Shown one piece after another: positions 34,174 to 43,897 of a stretch of 64,000 nucleotides of DNA. The stretch comes from Pseudomonas sp. GR 6-02 (GTDB lineage Bacteria > Pseudomonadota > Gammaproteobacteria > Pseudomonadales > Pseudomonadaceae), in assembly GCF_001655615.1 (NCBI RefSeq), contig NZ_CP011567.1, forward strand, positions 3,729,001-3,793,000, in the 5' to 3' direction. A model generated the notes under the pieces. That model was not told the DNA's origin and searched no databases. It saw only the letters and a program-made list of their open reading frames with translations. Position 1 is the first letter of the stretch. The number at the start of each line of letters is the position of its first letter. Made by a program: the position numbers and the translations under genes.

Positions 34174-34710
34174 GCGCTGCCGAAGATTCCAAACGGTGGC
34201 CACGCTGACTTTCTAATTCCAAAACCACTTTGTCCGACAATATGTAGTGAACAAAAATAATCACTACAAAACCGTTGACGCCTCCGATTTGCCCTTGCAT
34301 GATGCAGACGTCTCCCCGATCGGGAGTACAGGCAACACGTTTGAGCAAGTTCGTCTGACCGCCGAGCTGTTTTTCCCGGATACACGCTGCCCACAAGGCA
34401 GATTGAAGAAGCTGACCTGGCCTGAACGTCCAGTACAAGGGCGAGAAACGCTAGCGATCAATCCTCATGAAGCTTGTGGCCGACCCTGAAAACGTCGGCA
34501 GTGGCCTCCAGGTTTTCGCTGCTTCTCTTCGTTGTGACGCTATTGCGTAGCAGTTATTCAACACGACTACATGCAACAGATGCGCGACCCCGTCGTATTG
34601 ACGGTCGACCGCTGACGTCCTGGTTTCGGTGCCAGGGATCAACTAACCGATGGGCTACCTGTATTAGCGAATCAACTTTGAAAGATCACCAAATGGTCAA
34701 GGGGCTTACA
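34174..34710. other. Gap of about 540 bp without a recognisable gene
   Basis: The region is more AT-rich than its surroundings and carries only short open frames, including an 80-codon frame from a GTG at 34247 (begins MNKNNHYKTVDASDLPLHDA) with no ribosome binding site and no family I recognise, and a 25-codon frame at 34467. The last 100 bases presumably hold the promoter of the gene at 34711. I see no terminator, tRNA or repeat. Confidence 0.5.
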
Positions 34711-35040
34711 ATGAATCTGAACAATCAACCTACTATCGATGAACTGGCTCGTTTGTTCGCTGCGCAAAAAGACAGCCATGACAGCCATATTCTGTGGATC
34801 AGCAAATCGGGCCAGGTCCATATCGACTGCCTGTCGCCCCATGCCCACGAAGAAGAGTTCGACAAGAACAACCAGAACCTGCTGGCCCGCATGAAGATGT
34901 ACCGTCGCGGCCAGGGCTATGTCGGCAAGAAAGCCGCGGCCGACAAGGACTTCATCGGTAATGTGCTGCAAACGCTGACACAGGCGTGGGCCTCGCTGCA
35001 GAACCAGAATGAAGTTCGGGTGATTGATCGGTTGTACTGA
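34711..35040 (+). CDS. Conserved hypothetical protein (109 aa)
   Basis: This small soluble protein begins MNLNNQPTIDELARLFAAQK and contains HDSHILWISKSGQVHIDCL, a two-strand motif, then a charged helix. I recognise it as a protein widespread in Pseudomonas but know no function. AAGGGG lies six bases before the ATG at 34711, so I prefer it to an ATG at 34693. A perfect 13-bp terminator stem follows. Confidence 0.82.
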   Translation: MNLNNQPTIDELARLFAAQKDSHDSHILWISKSGQVHIDCLSPHAHEEEFDKNNQNLLARMKMYRRGQGYVGKKAAADKDFIGNVLQTLTQAWASLQNQNEVRVIDRLY

Positions 35041-35056
35041 TCTCTCCCAAACACAA

Positions 35057-35095
35057 GAAGGCCCCGCTCGTTTTATCGAGCGGGGCCTTTTTTAT
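35057..35095 (+). terminator. Rho-independent terminator
   Basis: AAGGCCCCGCTCG (35058-35070) pairs perfectly with CGAGCGGGGCCTT (35077-35089) around a six-base loop and is followed by TTTTTTA. Confidence 0.95.
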
Positions 35096-35192
35096 TCGTC
35101 ACCGTCTGCACCTCTGACTTTGCACCGGGTCAAAAGAACAGGGCTATGGTTAACAGTGCGCTGGACATCGGTTTATCCGCTGGAGGTCTGCG

Positions 35193-35495
35193 ATGAAAAC
35201 AACCCTGACATTCATGCTATTGGCATTGGCGAGTGCAGCCCATGCGAACAGTCTCCCCGGCATTCCCGCCTTCGATGTGGACTGTCCCGGGAAAATCATG
35301 GTCCACGCCGACCAGGATGGTCCGGTGATGATCAACAGCAAAGAAGCCCAGACCAAAATGATCAATGATCGCCTTTTCGAGGCCAAGGGGCCGGATGTGA
35401 CGATCTCGATCAGCATCGCGGATGACGACACGGTAGCCGTGACCTATACCAGCAAGAAAGGCGGCAATGGCATCTGCCAGTCGGTGGATGATTGA
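35193..35495 (+). CDS. Small exported hypothetical protein
   Basis: This 100-residue protein has a signal peptide (MKTTLTFMLLALASAAHA, cleavage near residue 18) and a mature part of about 80 residues with two cysteines (DVDCPGKI and NGICQSVDD) likely to form a disulfide in the periplasm. The rest suggests a small beta sandwich. GGAGG precedes the ATG. I do not recognise its family. Confidence 0.82.
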   Translation: MKTTLTFMLLALASAAHANSLPGIPAFDVDCPGKIMVHADQDGPVMINSKEAQTKMINDRLFEAKGPDVTISISIADDDTVAVTYTSKKGGNGICQSVDD

Positions 35496-35496
35496 T

Positions 35497-36393
35497 TCAC
35501 ACGCTGGTGCTGCCGGCCATCACCAGGTTCGCGAACGCCACAGACGCGGCACTGTGATAGTTGTTCTTCCTGCGCAGCAATGCCGCGTCGCGCCGGGGTG
35601 CCTCGCCCTGTAATTCAATTCGGCGCAATGCCCGTTCCGCCGTGGCGATGGGCTCCGGGAGGATGGTGGCCATCGGCGTGTGGCGAATGACCTCCAGCAA
35701 CGTACTCACCGAATTCACCTCGATCGTCACCTTGGGCGTGATGTTCTGCTGCCGAAAATACTCGTCGACTGAGGATCGGGTGATGAAGTCCGGCGTCAGC
35801 AACGCGAATTCCAATTGCGCCATCTCCTTGGGTGATAGCGGGATCTGCCGTTCGTACAACGGATGACGGTGCCCGACCACCACACCCAGAGTCTCGACAA
35901 ACGCCGGCACGCACTCGATATCCGGGCTCCTCACCGGGGTGAAGGCAATGGCAATGTCCAGCGAGTCATCAAGCAACCCCGTCTCGATGTCATCCATCGA
36001 CAACTCGAAAATCTGCAGATGGATGTTCGGAAACTTCGCCGCGTAATCGCGCACCAGCGGCCCCACCAGATACGCCATGAACGTTGGCGTCATGGCCAGT
36101 CGCAAGGTGCCGCGAGACAAGTCCTTCACATCATGCAGCGCGCGTTTGCCCGCTTCCAGTTCCACCAGCACCCGCCGGGCGCATTCGATATAGGCCTGCC
36201 CCGCGTCGGTCGCTCTGACCGTGCGCGAGGTACGGTCGAACAGGCTGACACCCAGGGTTTCCTCCAGTTGCCGGATCTGCTGGGACAGCGTCGGTTGGGA
36301 GACGTGCAGCGCCTCGGCGGCACGGGTGAAGCCGCCGTGGTCGGCGACCGCCAGCAGGTAGCGCAAATGTCGGAGCAGCATGGGGCTCATCAT
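35497..36393 (-). CDS. cynR: CynR, LysR-type activator of the cyanate genes
   Basis: This 298-residue LysR protein starts [44 protein letters not shown] and closely resembles CynR, which activates cyn genes when cyanate is bound. It is divergent from cynS with 106 bases between starts, as in other cyn loci. Two ATGs three codons apart are both possible starts. Confidence 0.92.
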   Translation of the reverse strand: MMSPMLLRHLRYLLAVADHGGFTRAAEALHVSQPTLSQQIRQLEETLGVSLFDRTSRTVRATDAGQAYIECARRVLVELEAGKRALHDVKDLSRGTLRLAMTPTFMAYLVGPLVRDYAAKFPNIHLQIFELSMDDIETGLLDDSLDIAIAFTPVRSPDIECVPAFVETLGVVVGHRHPLYERQIPLSPKEMAQLEFALLTPDFITRSSVDEYFRQQNITPKVTIEVNSVSTLLEVIRHTPMATILPEPIATAERALRRIELQGEAPRRDAALLRRKNNYHSAASVAFANLVMAGSTSV

Positions 36394-36499
36394 CTATAGG
36401 CAGGACTTATGCAAAGCATTGTATATCGATCTTGGACGCTATGGATCAATCAACCGAAGATGGCTCCACTTTCCAGCCACAACCGATAGGAGTCACACC

Positions 36500-36967
36500 A
36501 TGCAACAGTCCCACGCTTACCAGGACACCAGTCTGGCCCTGACCACTTCGATCCTCGATGCCAAGGCGCGCAAGAATTTGTCCTGGCAGGATCTGACTGA
36601 CGGCACCGGCCTGGGTCTGGCCTACGTCACCGCCGCCCTGCTCGGTCAGCATCCACTGCCGGAAGCCGCCGCCAGAGTAATCGGCGAAAAACTCGAGCTG
36701 GACGCCGACTCCGTGGCCCGCCTGCAAATCATCCCGCTGCGCGGCAGCCTGTCGGGTGTTCCGACCGACCCGACCATCTACCGTTTCTACGAAATGATCC
36801 AGATCTACGGCACCACGCTCAAAGCCCTGGTTCACGAGCAGTTCGGCGACGGCATCATCAGCGCGATCAACTTCAAGCTGGACCTGAAAAAGGTCGAAGA
36901 CCCGGAAGGCGGCTCCCGCGCCGTGATTACCCTGGACGGCAAGTTCCTGCCGCTGCGTCCGTTCTAA
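36500..36967 (+). CDS. cynS: Cyanate hydratase (cyanase)
   Basis: This 155-residue enzyme converts cyanate and bicarbonate to carbamate and CO2, which yields ammonia. It has the N-terminal helix bundle and the cyanase active-site domain, with catalytic residues Arg95, Glu98 and Ser121 in [13 protein letters not shown] and [11 protein letters not shown], one less than the E. coli numbers 96, 99 and 122. AGGAG precedes the ATG. Expression is expected from the cynR-cynS intergenic promoter upon cyanate exposure. Confidence 0.97.
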   Translation: MQQSHAYQDTSLALTTSILDAKARKNLSWQDLTDGTGLGLAYVTAALLGQHPLPEAAARVIGEKLELDADSVARLQIIPLRGSLSGVPTDPTIYRFYEMIQIYGTTLKALVHEQFGDGIISAINFKLDLKKVEDPEGGSRAVITLDGKFLPLRPF

Positions 36968-36998
36968 GTAACTGGCCACCTTTAGCAAGCGATACCCC

Positions 36999-37143
36999 GT
37001 AGCAGCTGCCGAGCCTGCGAGGCTGCGTTCGGCTGCGAAGCAGTCGTGAAATCAAGCAGCGCGGTCTTTCAGGTAGACCGTGTGCACCGGGTTTACGACG
37101 GCTCCGCCGCCGAACGCAGCCTCGCAGGCTCGGCAGCTGCTAC
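36999..37143. repeat. Long inverted repeat between cynS and cynT
   Basis: GTAGCAGCTGCCGAGCCTGC at 36999 is mirrored exactly by GCAGGCTCGGCAGCTGCTAC ending at 37143, with further inner pairing (GAGGCTGCGTTCGGC / GCCGAACGCAGCCTC). It is a second REP family, also present at 43137. Its place inside a presumed operon could reduce cynT expression relative to cynS. Confidence 0.88.
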
Positions 37144-37173
37144 GCCCCCTCATTCATTGCAAGGAGGTCCGCC

Positions 37174-37833
37174 ATGAAAGCGCTCATCGAAGGTTTATTG
37201 AAGTTTCAGAAAGAAGCGTTTGCGCAACGTACCGACCTGTTCAAACACCTGGCCACCGCCCAGCATCCCGGCACCTTGTTCATCACCTGTTCCGACAGCC
37301 GCGTGGTACCGGAACTGCTGACCCAGCAAGAACCCGGCGAACTGTTCGTGGTGCGCAACGCCGGCAATATCGTGCCCTCTTACAGCCCGCATCCGGGCGG
37401 CGTATCGGCCACGGTGGAATATGCGGTCGCGGTATTGGGCGTGACAGACATCGTGATCTGCGGGCATTCGGACTGTGGCGCCATGACCGCCATTGCCCAG
37501 TGCAAATGCATGGATCACCTGCCCGCCGTCAGCGGCTGGTTGCAGCACGCCGAGTCGGCCAAGGTGATCAACGAAGCCCGCCCTCATGCCAGCGACGCGG
37601 CCAAGGTCAGTTCGATGGTGCGGGAAAACGTCATCGCCCAACTGGCGAATATCCAGACCCACCCGAGCGTGCGCCTGGCCCTGGAAAAAGGCCTGTTGAA
37701 CCTGCATGGCTGGGTCTATGACATCGAAACCGGCTCGGTCGATGCCCTGGATGCCGGCAGTCACAGCTTCGTGTCGCTGGCCGAACACCCCGGCACTTGC
37801 GCCGTGCACGGCAAAACGGTCGAAGCCGCCTGA
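37174..37833 (+). CDS. cynT: Beta-class carbonic anhydrase, cyanate-associated
   Basis: This 219-residue enzyme restores bicarbonate used by cyanase. The zinc ligands Cys39, His98 and Cys101 and the Asp41/Arg43 pair are in [10 protein letters not shown] and [10 protein letters not shown]. The size and sequence match CynT. It has its own very strong AAGGAGG ribosome binding site. In E. coli the order is cynT-cynS; here cynT follows cynS, separated by a long inverted repeat. Confidence 0.95.
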   Translation: MKALIEGLLKFQKEAFAQRTDLFKHLATAQHPGTLFITCSDSRVVPELLTQQEPGELFVVRNAGNIVPSYSPHPGGVSATVEYAVAVLGVTDIVICGHSDCGAMTAIAQCKCMDHLPAVSGWLQHAESAKVINEARPHASDAAKVSSMVRENVIAQLANIQTHPSVRLALEKGLLNLHGWVYDIETGSVDALDAGSHSFVSLAEHPGTCAVHGKTVEAA

Positions 37834-37951
37834 AGGTGTCGACCGCACAAGCTGCACCAGGCTTGGCGCAGCGTTACAAAGTGGACAGGCGCGCTACTGC
37901 GCCCGTCCTCGTTTCCCGGCCGGGGATGTGCCACTCACACGATCGCCCTTG

Positions 37952-38302
37952 TTATTTGTCGTCCGTCTTGGCTGACGATTGTGGCCGACGTTCAGGTGTG
38001 TCTTCAGCGTTGGGCGCTTCTGGAAAACTGCCTGGGGTGAACACATGAGTGAGCAATTCGCTGGCATCGATATTGACGACACCAGGAACCGAACGGGCCA
38101 GTGCAACAGCGTGCTCACACTGTCTATGGGTATTGACGCGACCGCTCAATGCCACCGCACCCGCATGGGTTTTGACATGGACATTCAGGCCAAGAGTGGT
38201 ATCGGCCAAGGCCAGGGCCGACTTTACCCGGGTGGTAATCCACGTGTCGTGAACGACCGTTTCCAGACCATGGGAGTAATGTTGGAAGTCATGAAGTTTC
38301 AT
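37952..38302 (-). CDS. BON-domain protein
   Basis: This 116-residue protein has one BON domain at about residues 18-85 (DTWITTRVKSALALADTTLGLNVHV, GAVALSGRVNTHRQCEHAVALARSVPGVVNI). No signal peptide is evident, although most BON proteins are periplasmic or bind phospholipid. The tail is Pro/Glu-rich and disordered. GAGG lies before the ATG. It converges on cynT with about 118 bases between ends and no clear terminator. Confidence 0.88.
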   Translation of the reverse strand: MKLHDFQHYSHGLETVVHDTWITTRVKSALALADTTLGLNVHVKTHAGAVALSGRVNTHRQCEHAVALARSVPGVVNIDASELLTHVFTPGSFPEAPNAEDTPERRPQSSAKTDDK

Positions 38303-38441
38303 GGCGCAATCCTCTCACACGTAATCAGATGCGCTGTCCGTCCCCGCGCGGGCACGGACACACAATAAGTATAGTGCGTGCCGTTGCCTGCGGTCAGAGG
38401 GCTGTCCCTGATGCCGGTAAGTTAATAAGAGCGACGAAATT

Positions 38442-38537
38442 CCTGTGGGAGCGTGGCTTGCCCGCGAAGAGGGAGTGTCAGTCAACATTGATGTCGCCTG
38501 ACACACCGCTTTCGCGGGCAAGCCACGCTCCCACAGG
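38442..38537. repeat. REP-type inverted repeat (CCTGTGGGAGCGTGGCTTGC family)
   Basis: CCTGTGGGAGCGTGGCTTGC (38442) and its exact inverse ending at 38537 bracket about 56 bases. This is one of the commonest REP pairs in fluorescens-group genomes. It sits ten bases behind the stop of the ProA-like gene. Confidence 0.9.
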
Positions 38538-38547
38538 TTTGCGCGTC

Positions 38548-40050
38548 TCAGCGTTTGACCGACAGACTCGTCTGGGTCATGCGGCTGCGAATCGTGAACA
38601 CGCCATCACCCGAGAGAATCGCGCTGCGCGCAAACAGGCGACCGCTCTCCCAGTTCGAAAGCCCCAGTTCCGGCTTGTTCAGCGCGTACTGTCCGTCGAC
38701 CCAGCGGGTGATCCCGTTGCCGACAAAAGGCGCGTTGACCGCGTTGTAGAAACGCGCCTGCGCCTGGGCATCTTCACTGATCAGCGACACGGTGAATTGC
38801 GGGCTGTAGCGGTTGAACAAGGCAATGGCCTGATCCAGATCGTCGACGATCTTCAGGCTGACTTCCGGGGTTTCTTCCCATTCCCACTCGCGGCCCAATT
38901 GGTCCTCGGGCAGCGGTTCGGCCTGTGCTTCGGTCTGATAGCCTTCGGCGCGGTACACCTCGACGCTCGCGGTGCGCCAATCGCTCGGCAAATGCTGCTC
39001 GCTGCCCTCGACGATGTGCAGTTTGCAGCCCTGGCCCCGCGCGGTGCCGGCCTGTTGCAGTGCATCGAGAAACAGCGGCACCAGTTCGGCTGCTCGGTCG
39101 CGGTGGATCAGGCAAACGTTCAAGGTGTTGCAGACTTTGCGGTCCAGCGAATTGCGCACCACGGCGGCGAAGCGCTGGGCATCGGCATCTTTATTCGCGA
39201 TCAGCCAGGCGCCACCGGTGCCATGCAGGCTGACGGCGGTGCCGGCCTGTTGCGCGATGCTGCCCAACTGGCTGACCGCATGCCCCGAACCACGGGCCAC
39301 GGCCAGCGACAGGCGCCGGTCGGCGAACATTGCCCAGCCGGCGGCGTGATTGACACTTTCGACCAGCGACACTGCACCGCTCGGCAACCCGGCATCGGCC
39401 AGTGCCGGATTCAGTGCATGGGTGACGATGGCCTGGGCGGTGCCCAACGCGTCGCTGCCAATGCGCAGCACCGCAGTGTTACCGGTACGCAATACACCGG
39501 CGGCGTCGGCGAAGACATTCGGCCGGCCTTCGAACACAAAAGCGACGATGCCCAGCGGCGAAACCACCTGCTCGACTTTCCAGCCGTCGTGCTCGACGCA
39601 GCTCACGACTTGGCCGCGGGTGGCCGGTGCATCGCGCCAGGCCCGCAGGCCGGCAATCATGTCGCGGCGCATGCGCTCATCGGCCAGCAATCTTGTGGTG
39701 GAACGCCCGCGCGCCTTGGCCCGCTCGATGTCGGCCAGGTTGGCGGCTGCAATCAAGGCCCAGCATTCCGGGGTTTCCAGGCGTTGCGCGAAGCGATCGA
39801 AGAACTCGCTGATGGCGTGATCCGAAACGCTGGACATTGCGGCAAACGCCGCCTCGGCGCGCTCGATGGCGACCGTCGCCGCCTGCTGATCCGCCACCGG
39901 GATCAGCAACAACTCGCCGCTGACCTGCTCCACCAGCAGATGGTCGCCGGGCTGAAAGCGCGCCGCCAGTTCGGGGCTGACGACCGTGACACGATTACCG
40001 GCAAATGGGATCGGCGTGCCAGCGACTAGACGTTCGAGCGCAAGAGACAT
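38548..40050 (-). CDS. ProA-like aldehyde dehydrogenase (glutamate-5-semialdehyde dehydrogenase paralogue)
   Basis: This 500-residue protein shares the ProA architecture: VSPLGIVAFVFEGRPNVFADAAG, GNTAVLRIGSDALG, and a catalytic Cys307 in RKVCNTLNVCL. It is about 80 residues longer than ProA, mainly by an N-terminal extension (residues 1-60), and its C-terminus (RWVDGQYALNKPELGLSNWESGRLFARS) differs. I infer an aldehyde dehydrogenase of the ProA branch with a different substrate; the proline pathway presumably has its own proA elsewhere. It is transcribed alone. Its ribosome binding site is weak. Confidence 0.83.
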   Translation of the reverse strand: MSLALERLVAGTPIPFAGNRVTVVSPELAARFQPGDHLLVEQVSGELLLIPVADQQAATVAIERAEAAFAAMSSVSDHAISEFFDRFAQRLETPECWALIAAANLADIERAKARGRSTTRLLADERMRRDMIAGLRAWRDAPATRGQVVSCVEHDGWKVEQVVSPLGIVAFVFEGRPNVFADAAGVLRTGNTAVLRIGSDALGTAQAIVTHALNPALADAGLPSGAVSLVESVNHAAGWAMFADRRLSLAVARGSGHAVSQLGSIAQQAGTAVSLHGTGGAWLIANKDADAQRFAAVVRNSLDRKVCNTLNVCLIHRDRAAELVPLFLDALQQAGTARGQGCKLHIVEGSEQHLPSDWRTASVEVYRAEGYQTEAQAEPLPEDQLGREWEWEETPEVSLKIVDDLDQAIALFNRYSPQFTVSLISEDAQAQARFYNAVNAPFVGNGITRWVDGQYALNKPELGLSNWESGRLFARSAILSGDGVFTIRSRMTQTSLSVKR

Positions 40051-40133
40051 GAAGCGGTTTCACCATGCAGGGGGGCGGTCGGAAAATGTATAGGAAAATC
40101 CGTGGAGCGTCATTCACCGGGACGCGGTGGAGG

Positions 40134-41252
40134 TTACTTTTTCGCAAGTCGAAATACGTCCTGCTCCAGTCCATTGCTACCCTGTTTACGCTTGTCCGAA
40201 TTCACGTCATAAACCACCAGCAACAAGGGCTCTTCTACGCCTTCGGTGCCGATAAAGGTCATCCCTTCGGCATGATCGCAGCCTTTATCTTCTCCTTGCC
40301 CGTAAGGAACCTCCAGGACCGACGTCAATTGTTCGCTGAAAACGAAACCTTCACCTGCTGGCCTGGCGCCGTCGTGCCATCGAAATACAGTAACGGGCCC
40401 GTCGAGGTCCATCGTCGGTCCAGCCAGGATCAACATATCGTCACCATCGAGGCATAAGTCCCTGACGCCGAGCCCATTCAGCTGGAAGAAATGCTTTCGA
40501 TACTTTCGCCCACCCGGCCCGATTTTCTTCAGCCTCAGTGTATGAGCAAGCTTGGGGTGGTCTTCGGGTTCGACCTCCAGAATGATTGCCCATCCCCGCA
40601 GCACAGGCCCTCGCAACCCGATAAAAACACGCTTGCCATTGACCTCGAGGCCTTCGGTATCGAACCCGTTGTCCTTGCTGGGAATGTGCAGGAATACCCC
40701 GACATGTTCGTCGTCCTTGAGTTCATCGAGCAATTCGTTACCCAGTTGATTGCCGGCCAATTGAGCGGCGACTCGATCATCGCTGGCGGTGCTCTTCACC
40801 AAAGTGAACGTCCCGTTTTCTTCGACCAGAGGAATCCGGGCCAGGAGAAAACGATTGCCATCACGGCTGACAATGGCCAGACGTTCAGCGTTTTTCTTCA
40901 GGGACTTGGTGCTATCGGGCTTTTTCCGTTTCAGGCTGTGAGAGCCCACGATCCAGAGATACCCTGTGTCGCGGTCGTAGCTCATGCCCTCCAGGTCGGC
41001 TTCAACGTCTTCTTTGCCAATGTCCGGCATGACCGGCAGCGTCAACAGGGATGCCAACGGGAACCGCTTCTGCTGATCAAACAGAAATTGGCCCGGGCTG
41101 GCGCGCTCGCGCTGGGTGAAACGTTCAAGGCTCAAGGATTCATCATTGGCGACCCACAGGGTATTACCGACCTGCACCACGGCAGACAACCCGTCGCGCA
41201 AATGAGCGTCCGCCTCATTGAAGACGAGAAGCGCGGAACCGAACTTCATCAT
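40134..41252 (-). CDS. DUF3616 domain protein
   Basis: This 372-residue protein contains a DUF3616 domain, a probable beta-propeller (ADLEGMSYDRDTGYLWIVGSHS, NGFDTEGLEVNGKRVFIGLRGPV, GCDHAEGMTFIG repeat the blade pattern 'D-x-EG-x-x'). There is no signal peptide. A second ATG one codon inside is equally possible. The function is unknown. The 88-base gap to the glutaminase gene shows nothing. Confidence 0.85.
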   Translation of the reverse strand: MMKFGSALLVFNEADAHLRDGLSAVVQVGNTLWVANDESLSLERFTQRERASPGQFLFDQQKRFPLASLLTLPVMPDIGKEDVEADLEGMSYDRDTGYLWIVGSHSLKRKKPDSTKSLKKNAERLAIVSRDGNRFLLARIPLVEENGTFTLVKSTASDDRVAAQLAGNQLGNELLDELKDDEHVGVFLHIPSKDNGFDTEGLEVNGKRVFIGLRGPVLRGWAIILEVEPEDHPKLAHTLRLKKIGPGGRKYRKHFFQLNGLGVRDLCLDGDDMLILAGPTMDLDGPVTVFRWHDGARPAGEGFVFSEQLTSVLEVPYGQGEDKGCDHAEGMTFIGTEGVEEPLLLVVYDVNSDKRKQGSNGLEQDVFRLAKK

Positions 41253-41341
41253 GGATTCACCCGCGCCTCCACCCGATCGGGTGAGCAGTCAAAAGATCTA
41301 CTTCACGTTAGCGACCACCCGGTGCAAGTCAAGGAGCGCCA

Positions 41342-42250
41342 TCAGAACACCGACCAGCCAATCCGCTGACTCAACAACTCCAGCGCCGCCATGCCCGCGA
41401 GCGAGTTACCGGCGGCGTTCAATTCCGGGGACCAGACGCACACCGTGAATTGCCCCGGCACCACCGCGACGATGCCCCCGCCCACGCCGCTCTTGCCCGG
41501 CAGACCGACGCGATAGGCAAAGTTGCCCGCTTCGTCGTACAGCCCGCTGGTGGCCATGATCGAGTTGACTTGTTGGGTCTGGCGGGCGCTGAGGATCTGT
41601 GCGCCGCTGTGTTTGCAGAAGCCGTCGTTGGCCAGGAAGCAGAACGCCCGGGCGAGGTCCACGCAACTCATGCGCAGCGCGCAATGGCTGAAGTAGCTGC
41701 GCAGCACCGCCTCGACATCGTTATGGAAGTTGCCGAACGACTGCATCAGATACGCCATGGCCGCGTTACGCGCGCGGTGCTGGTATTCGGATTCGGCGAC
41801 CTTGCCGTCCACCATGATGTTCGGGTTGCCGGACAAGCGCCGGACAAAATCGCGCATCGACAATGCCGGCGCTGCAAAGCGCGATTGATTGATGTCGCAG
41901 ATCACCAGCGCACCGGCATTGATGAAGGGATTGCGCGGGCGCCCGCGCTCGAATTCCAGCTGCACCAGCGAGTTGAACGGCTGGCCCGACGGCTCGTGGC
42001 CCAGGCGTTCCCATATCGCTTCGCCGGAGTGTTCGATGGCCTGCACCAGGCTGAACACCTTGGAAATACTCTGCACCGAGAACGGCGTGTCGGCGTCCCC
42101 CGCGCAAAACAACTCGCCGTCATTGCCATAGACGGCAATGCCCAATTGATTGCCCGGTACCTCGCCGAGGGCGGGAATGTAGTCAGCCACTTTGCCCTGA
42201 CCGATCAACGGTCGGACTGCGTCAAGGATCTCGTTCAACAGCGCTTGCAT
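41342..42250 (-). CDS. glsA: Glutaminase
   Basis: This 302-residue enzyme hydrolyses glutamine to glutamate and ammonia. It has the serine-dependent beta-lactamase-like fold, with the Ser61-x-x-Lys64 dyad in SVQSISKVF and the family motifs [21 protein letters not shown] and [15 protein letters not shown]. The ATG at 42250 gives the usual length; the upstream frame (to 42784) is antisense to the next gene and lacks homology. Confidence 0.95.
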   Translation of the reverse strand: MQALLNEILDAVRPLIGQGKVADYIPALGEVPGNQLGIAVYGNDGELFCAGDADTPFSVQSISKVFSLVQAIEHSGEAIWERLGHEPSGQPFNSLVQLEFERGRPRNPFINAGALVICDINQSRFAAPALSMRDFVRRLSGNPNIMVDGKVAESEYQHRARNAAMAYLMQSFGNFHNDVEAVLRSYFSHCALRMSCVDLARAFCFLANDGFCKHSGAQILSARQTQQVNSIMATSGLYDEAGNFAYRVGLPGKSGVGGGIVAVVPGQFTVCVWSPELNAAGNSLAGMAALELLSQRIGWSVF

Positions 42251-42478
42251 GCCGGGTTCCGAAGTCTCGCCCCATGGGATTGCGGGGACACTGTCGCTAG
42301 ACGCCGCTGGACGGCGCTGAATCACAGTTTTGTACGCGAATGTATCTGTCGCGGCCCGGGATACACCAACTTGCACCGGGCGGTCTTTCAGACATATCGC
42401 CAATACAGCTGATTGCAACACTTCTGTCGTCCGCTGACCACCGGTAAACCGGGTCGGCCCTTGCTCAGGAGTGTTGTC

Positions 42479-43120
42479 ATGATGACCCAAGTCCCCCGTT
42501 ACCATGGTTGGTCGCTGTTTGGCCTGCTGGCCATGCTGGTGCTGTTGATGACCGGCCTGATTCTGCTGCTCAACCCCGATCTGGTGGAAGCCACCCGCAG
42601 CGCCATTCGCGCCACCGCACGCACTTCGTTTGCGCTGTTTCTCGCCGCGTTCACTGCATCGGCCCTGGCGGTGCTGGTGCCCTCGCCTTTCAGCCACTCG
42701 CTGGTGCGTGAACGACGCTTCATCGGCCTGGCCTTCGCGTTTTCCCATCTGGTCCACGCCATTCTGATCTACAGCTACGGCCAACTGAACCCCGAGTTCT
42801 GGCCCGGTCGCACCACCGTCGGCAATATTCCGGGTTCGGTCGGTTACCTGTTCATTCTGTTGATGGCATTGACCTCATTCAAAACCACGGCGCGCCTGAT
42901 CGGCCCCAAAGTCTGGAAAGCCCTGCACACCTGCGGCATGTGGGTGATCGCGGCGGTGTTCGCCTTTTCCAACTTCAAACGCATCCCACTGAGCGCCTGG
43001 TACGTCCTGCCGTTCGGCCTGATGTTTTCGGCGATTGTCATTCGGCTGCTGGGCACGATTGCGCAGAAGTACAAACGTAGCCTGCCCCGCGCCTATCCCC
43101 TGACCAACAACACCCCGTAG
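42479..43120 (+). CDS. Ferric-reductase-like transmembrane protein
   Basis: This 213-residue inner-membrane protein has six predicted segments. [17 protein letters not shown] and [19 protein letters not shown] carry histidines in the spacing of haem-binding ferric-reductase-like domains (as in MsrQ). AGGAG stands seven bases before the ATG at 42479; the next codon is also ATG. No catalytic partner such as msrP lies nearby. The 228-base gap to glsA contains both divergent promoters. Confidence 0.8.
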   Translation: MMTQVPRYHGWSLFGLLAMLVLLMTGLILLLNPDLVEATRSAIRATARTSFALFLAAFTASALAVLVPSPFSHSLVRERRFIGLAFAFSHLVHAILIYSYGQLNPEFWPGRTTVGNIPGSVGYLFILLMALTSFKTTARLIGPKVWKALHTCGMWVIAAVFAFSNFKRIPLSAWYVLPFGLMFSAIVIRLLGTIAQKYKRSLPRAYPLTNNTP

Positions 43121-43136
43121 CAGCTCTGCGCTCGCT

Positions 43137-43284
43137 GTAGCAGCTGTCGAGCCTGCGAGGCTGCGTTCGGCTGCGCAGCAGTCGTGAATTCGACTAACGC
43201 GGTCAGCCTGACGCACCGCAACGTCAGGCTGTACGACTGCTTCGCAGCCGAACGCAGCCTCGCGCTGCTCGGCAGCTGCTACAG
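43137..43284. repeat. Long inverted repeat, second copy of the cynS-cynT family
   Basis: GTAGCAGCTGTCGAGCCTGC at 43137 pairs imperfectly with GCTCGGCAGCTGCTAC near 43267-43282. The interior carries GCGTTCGGCTGCG/CGCAGCCGAACGC. It lies between the membrane protein gene and the DoxX gene. Confidence 0.8.
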
Positions 43285-43334
43285 CGGCTACGGGTGATTG
43301 CCTGCCAACGATCAAACTCACGGAGATCAAACCC

Positions 43335-43850
43335 ATGAACACTTCCCTTTCATCAGCCGTCAAAGGCCTGCACCTGAACCTCGACCGCGTCGGCAACTGG
43401 ATCGCGCCCCTCACCCTGCGGCTGTTTCTGGCCTGGGAGTTTTTCGAGTCTGGCCTGGAAAAATGGAACGGCCAGAACTGGTTCGCGGACATCCAGGACC
43501 GCTTCCCGTTTCCCTTCAACCACGTTCCCGCCACGCTGAACTGGGAACTGGCGATGTGGGCCGAGCTGATCTGCGCCCTTACCTTACTGGCAGGCCTCGG
43601 GACACGGCTCTCGGCGATTATTCTCGTGGTGGTCACGGTCGTCGCGACCGCTGCCGTCCACTGGCCAGCCGATTGGTCTACATTGAGTGAACTTGCCCAG
43701 GGTTATGCCATCAGCAACAAGGGCCACGGCAACTTCAAACTGCCGTTGATCTACCTCGTAGCCCTCATGCCGTTGTTGTTCTCGGGGGCCGGCAAACTCA
43801 GCATGGACGCGTTGTTGGCTCGACTCTTCTGGCGGCGCAGTCACCGCTGA
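43335..43850 (+). CDS. DoxX-family membrane protein
   Basis: This 171-residue protein has the DoxX pattern of four membrane segments, starting [19 protein letters not shown], with [19 protein letters not shown] in segment 2. The loop [30 protein letters not shown] precedes the last segment. DoxX proteins are often partners in thiol redox or quinone chemistry. GGAG precedes the ATG, and the dienelactone hydrolase gene follows 47 bases downstream, probably in the same transcript. Confidence 0.86.
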   Translation: MNTSLSSAVKGLHLNLDRVGNWIAPLTLRLFLAWEFFESGLEKWNGQNWFADIQDRFPFPFNHVPATLNWELAMWAELICALTLLAGLGTRLSAIILVVVTVVATAAVHWPADWSTLSELAQGYAISNKGHGNFKLPLIYLVALMPLLFSGAGKLSMDALLARLFWRRSHR

Positions 43851-43897
43851 GGCGCCAGCGTCTCGATACCCCATCCAACTTATGCAAAGGAGCCATC

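Noticed and set aside
38329..40029. 566-codon plus-strand frame
   Set aside because: It is antisense to the ProA-like dehydrogenase and contains no family motif.
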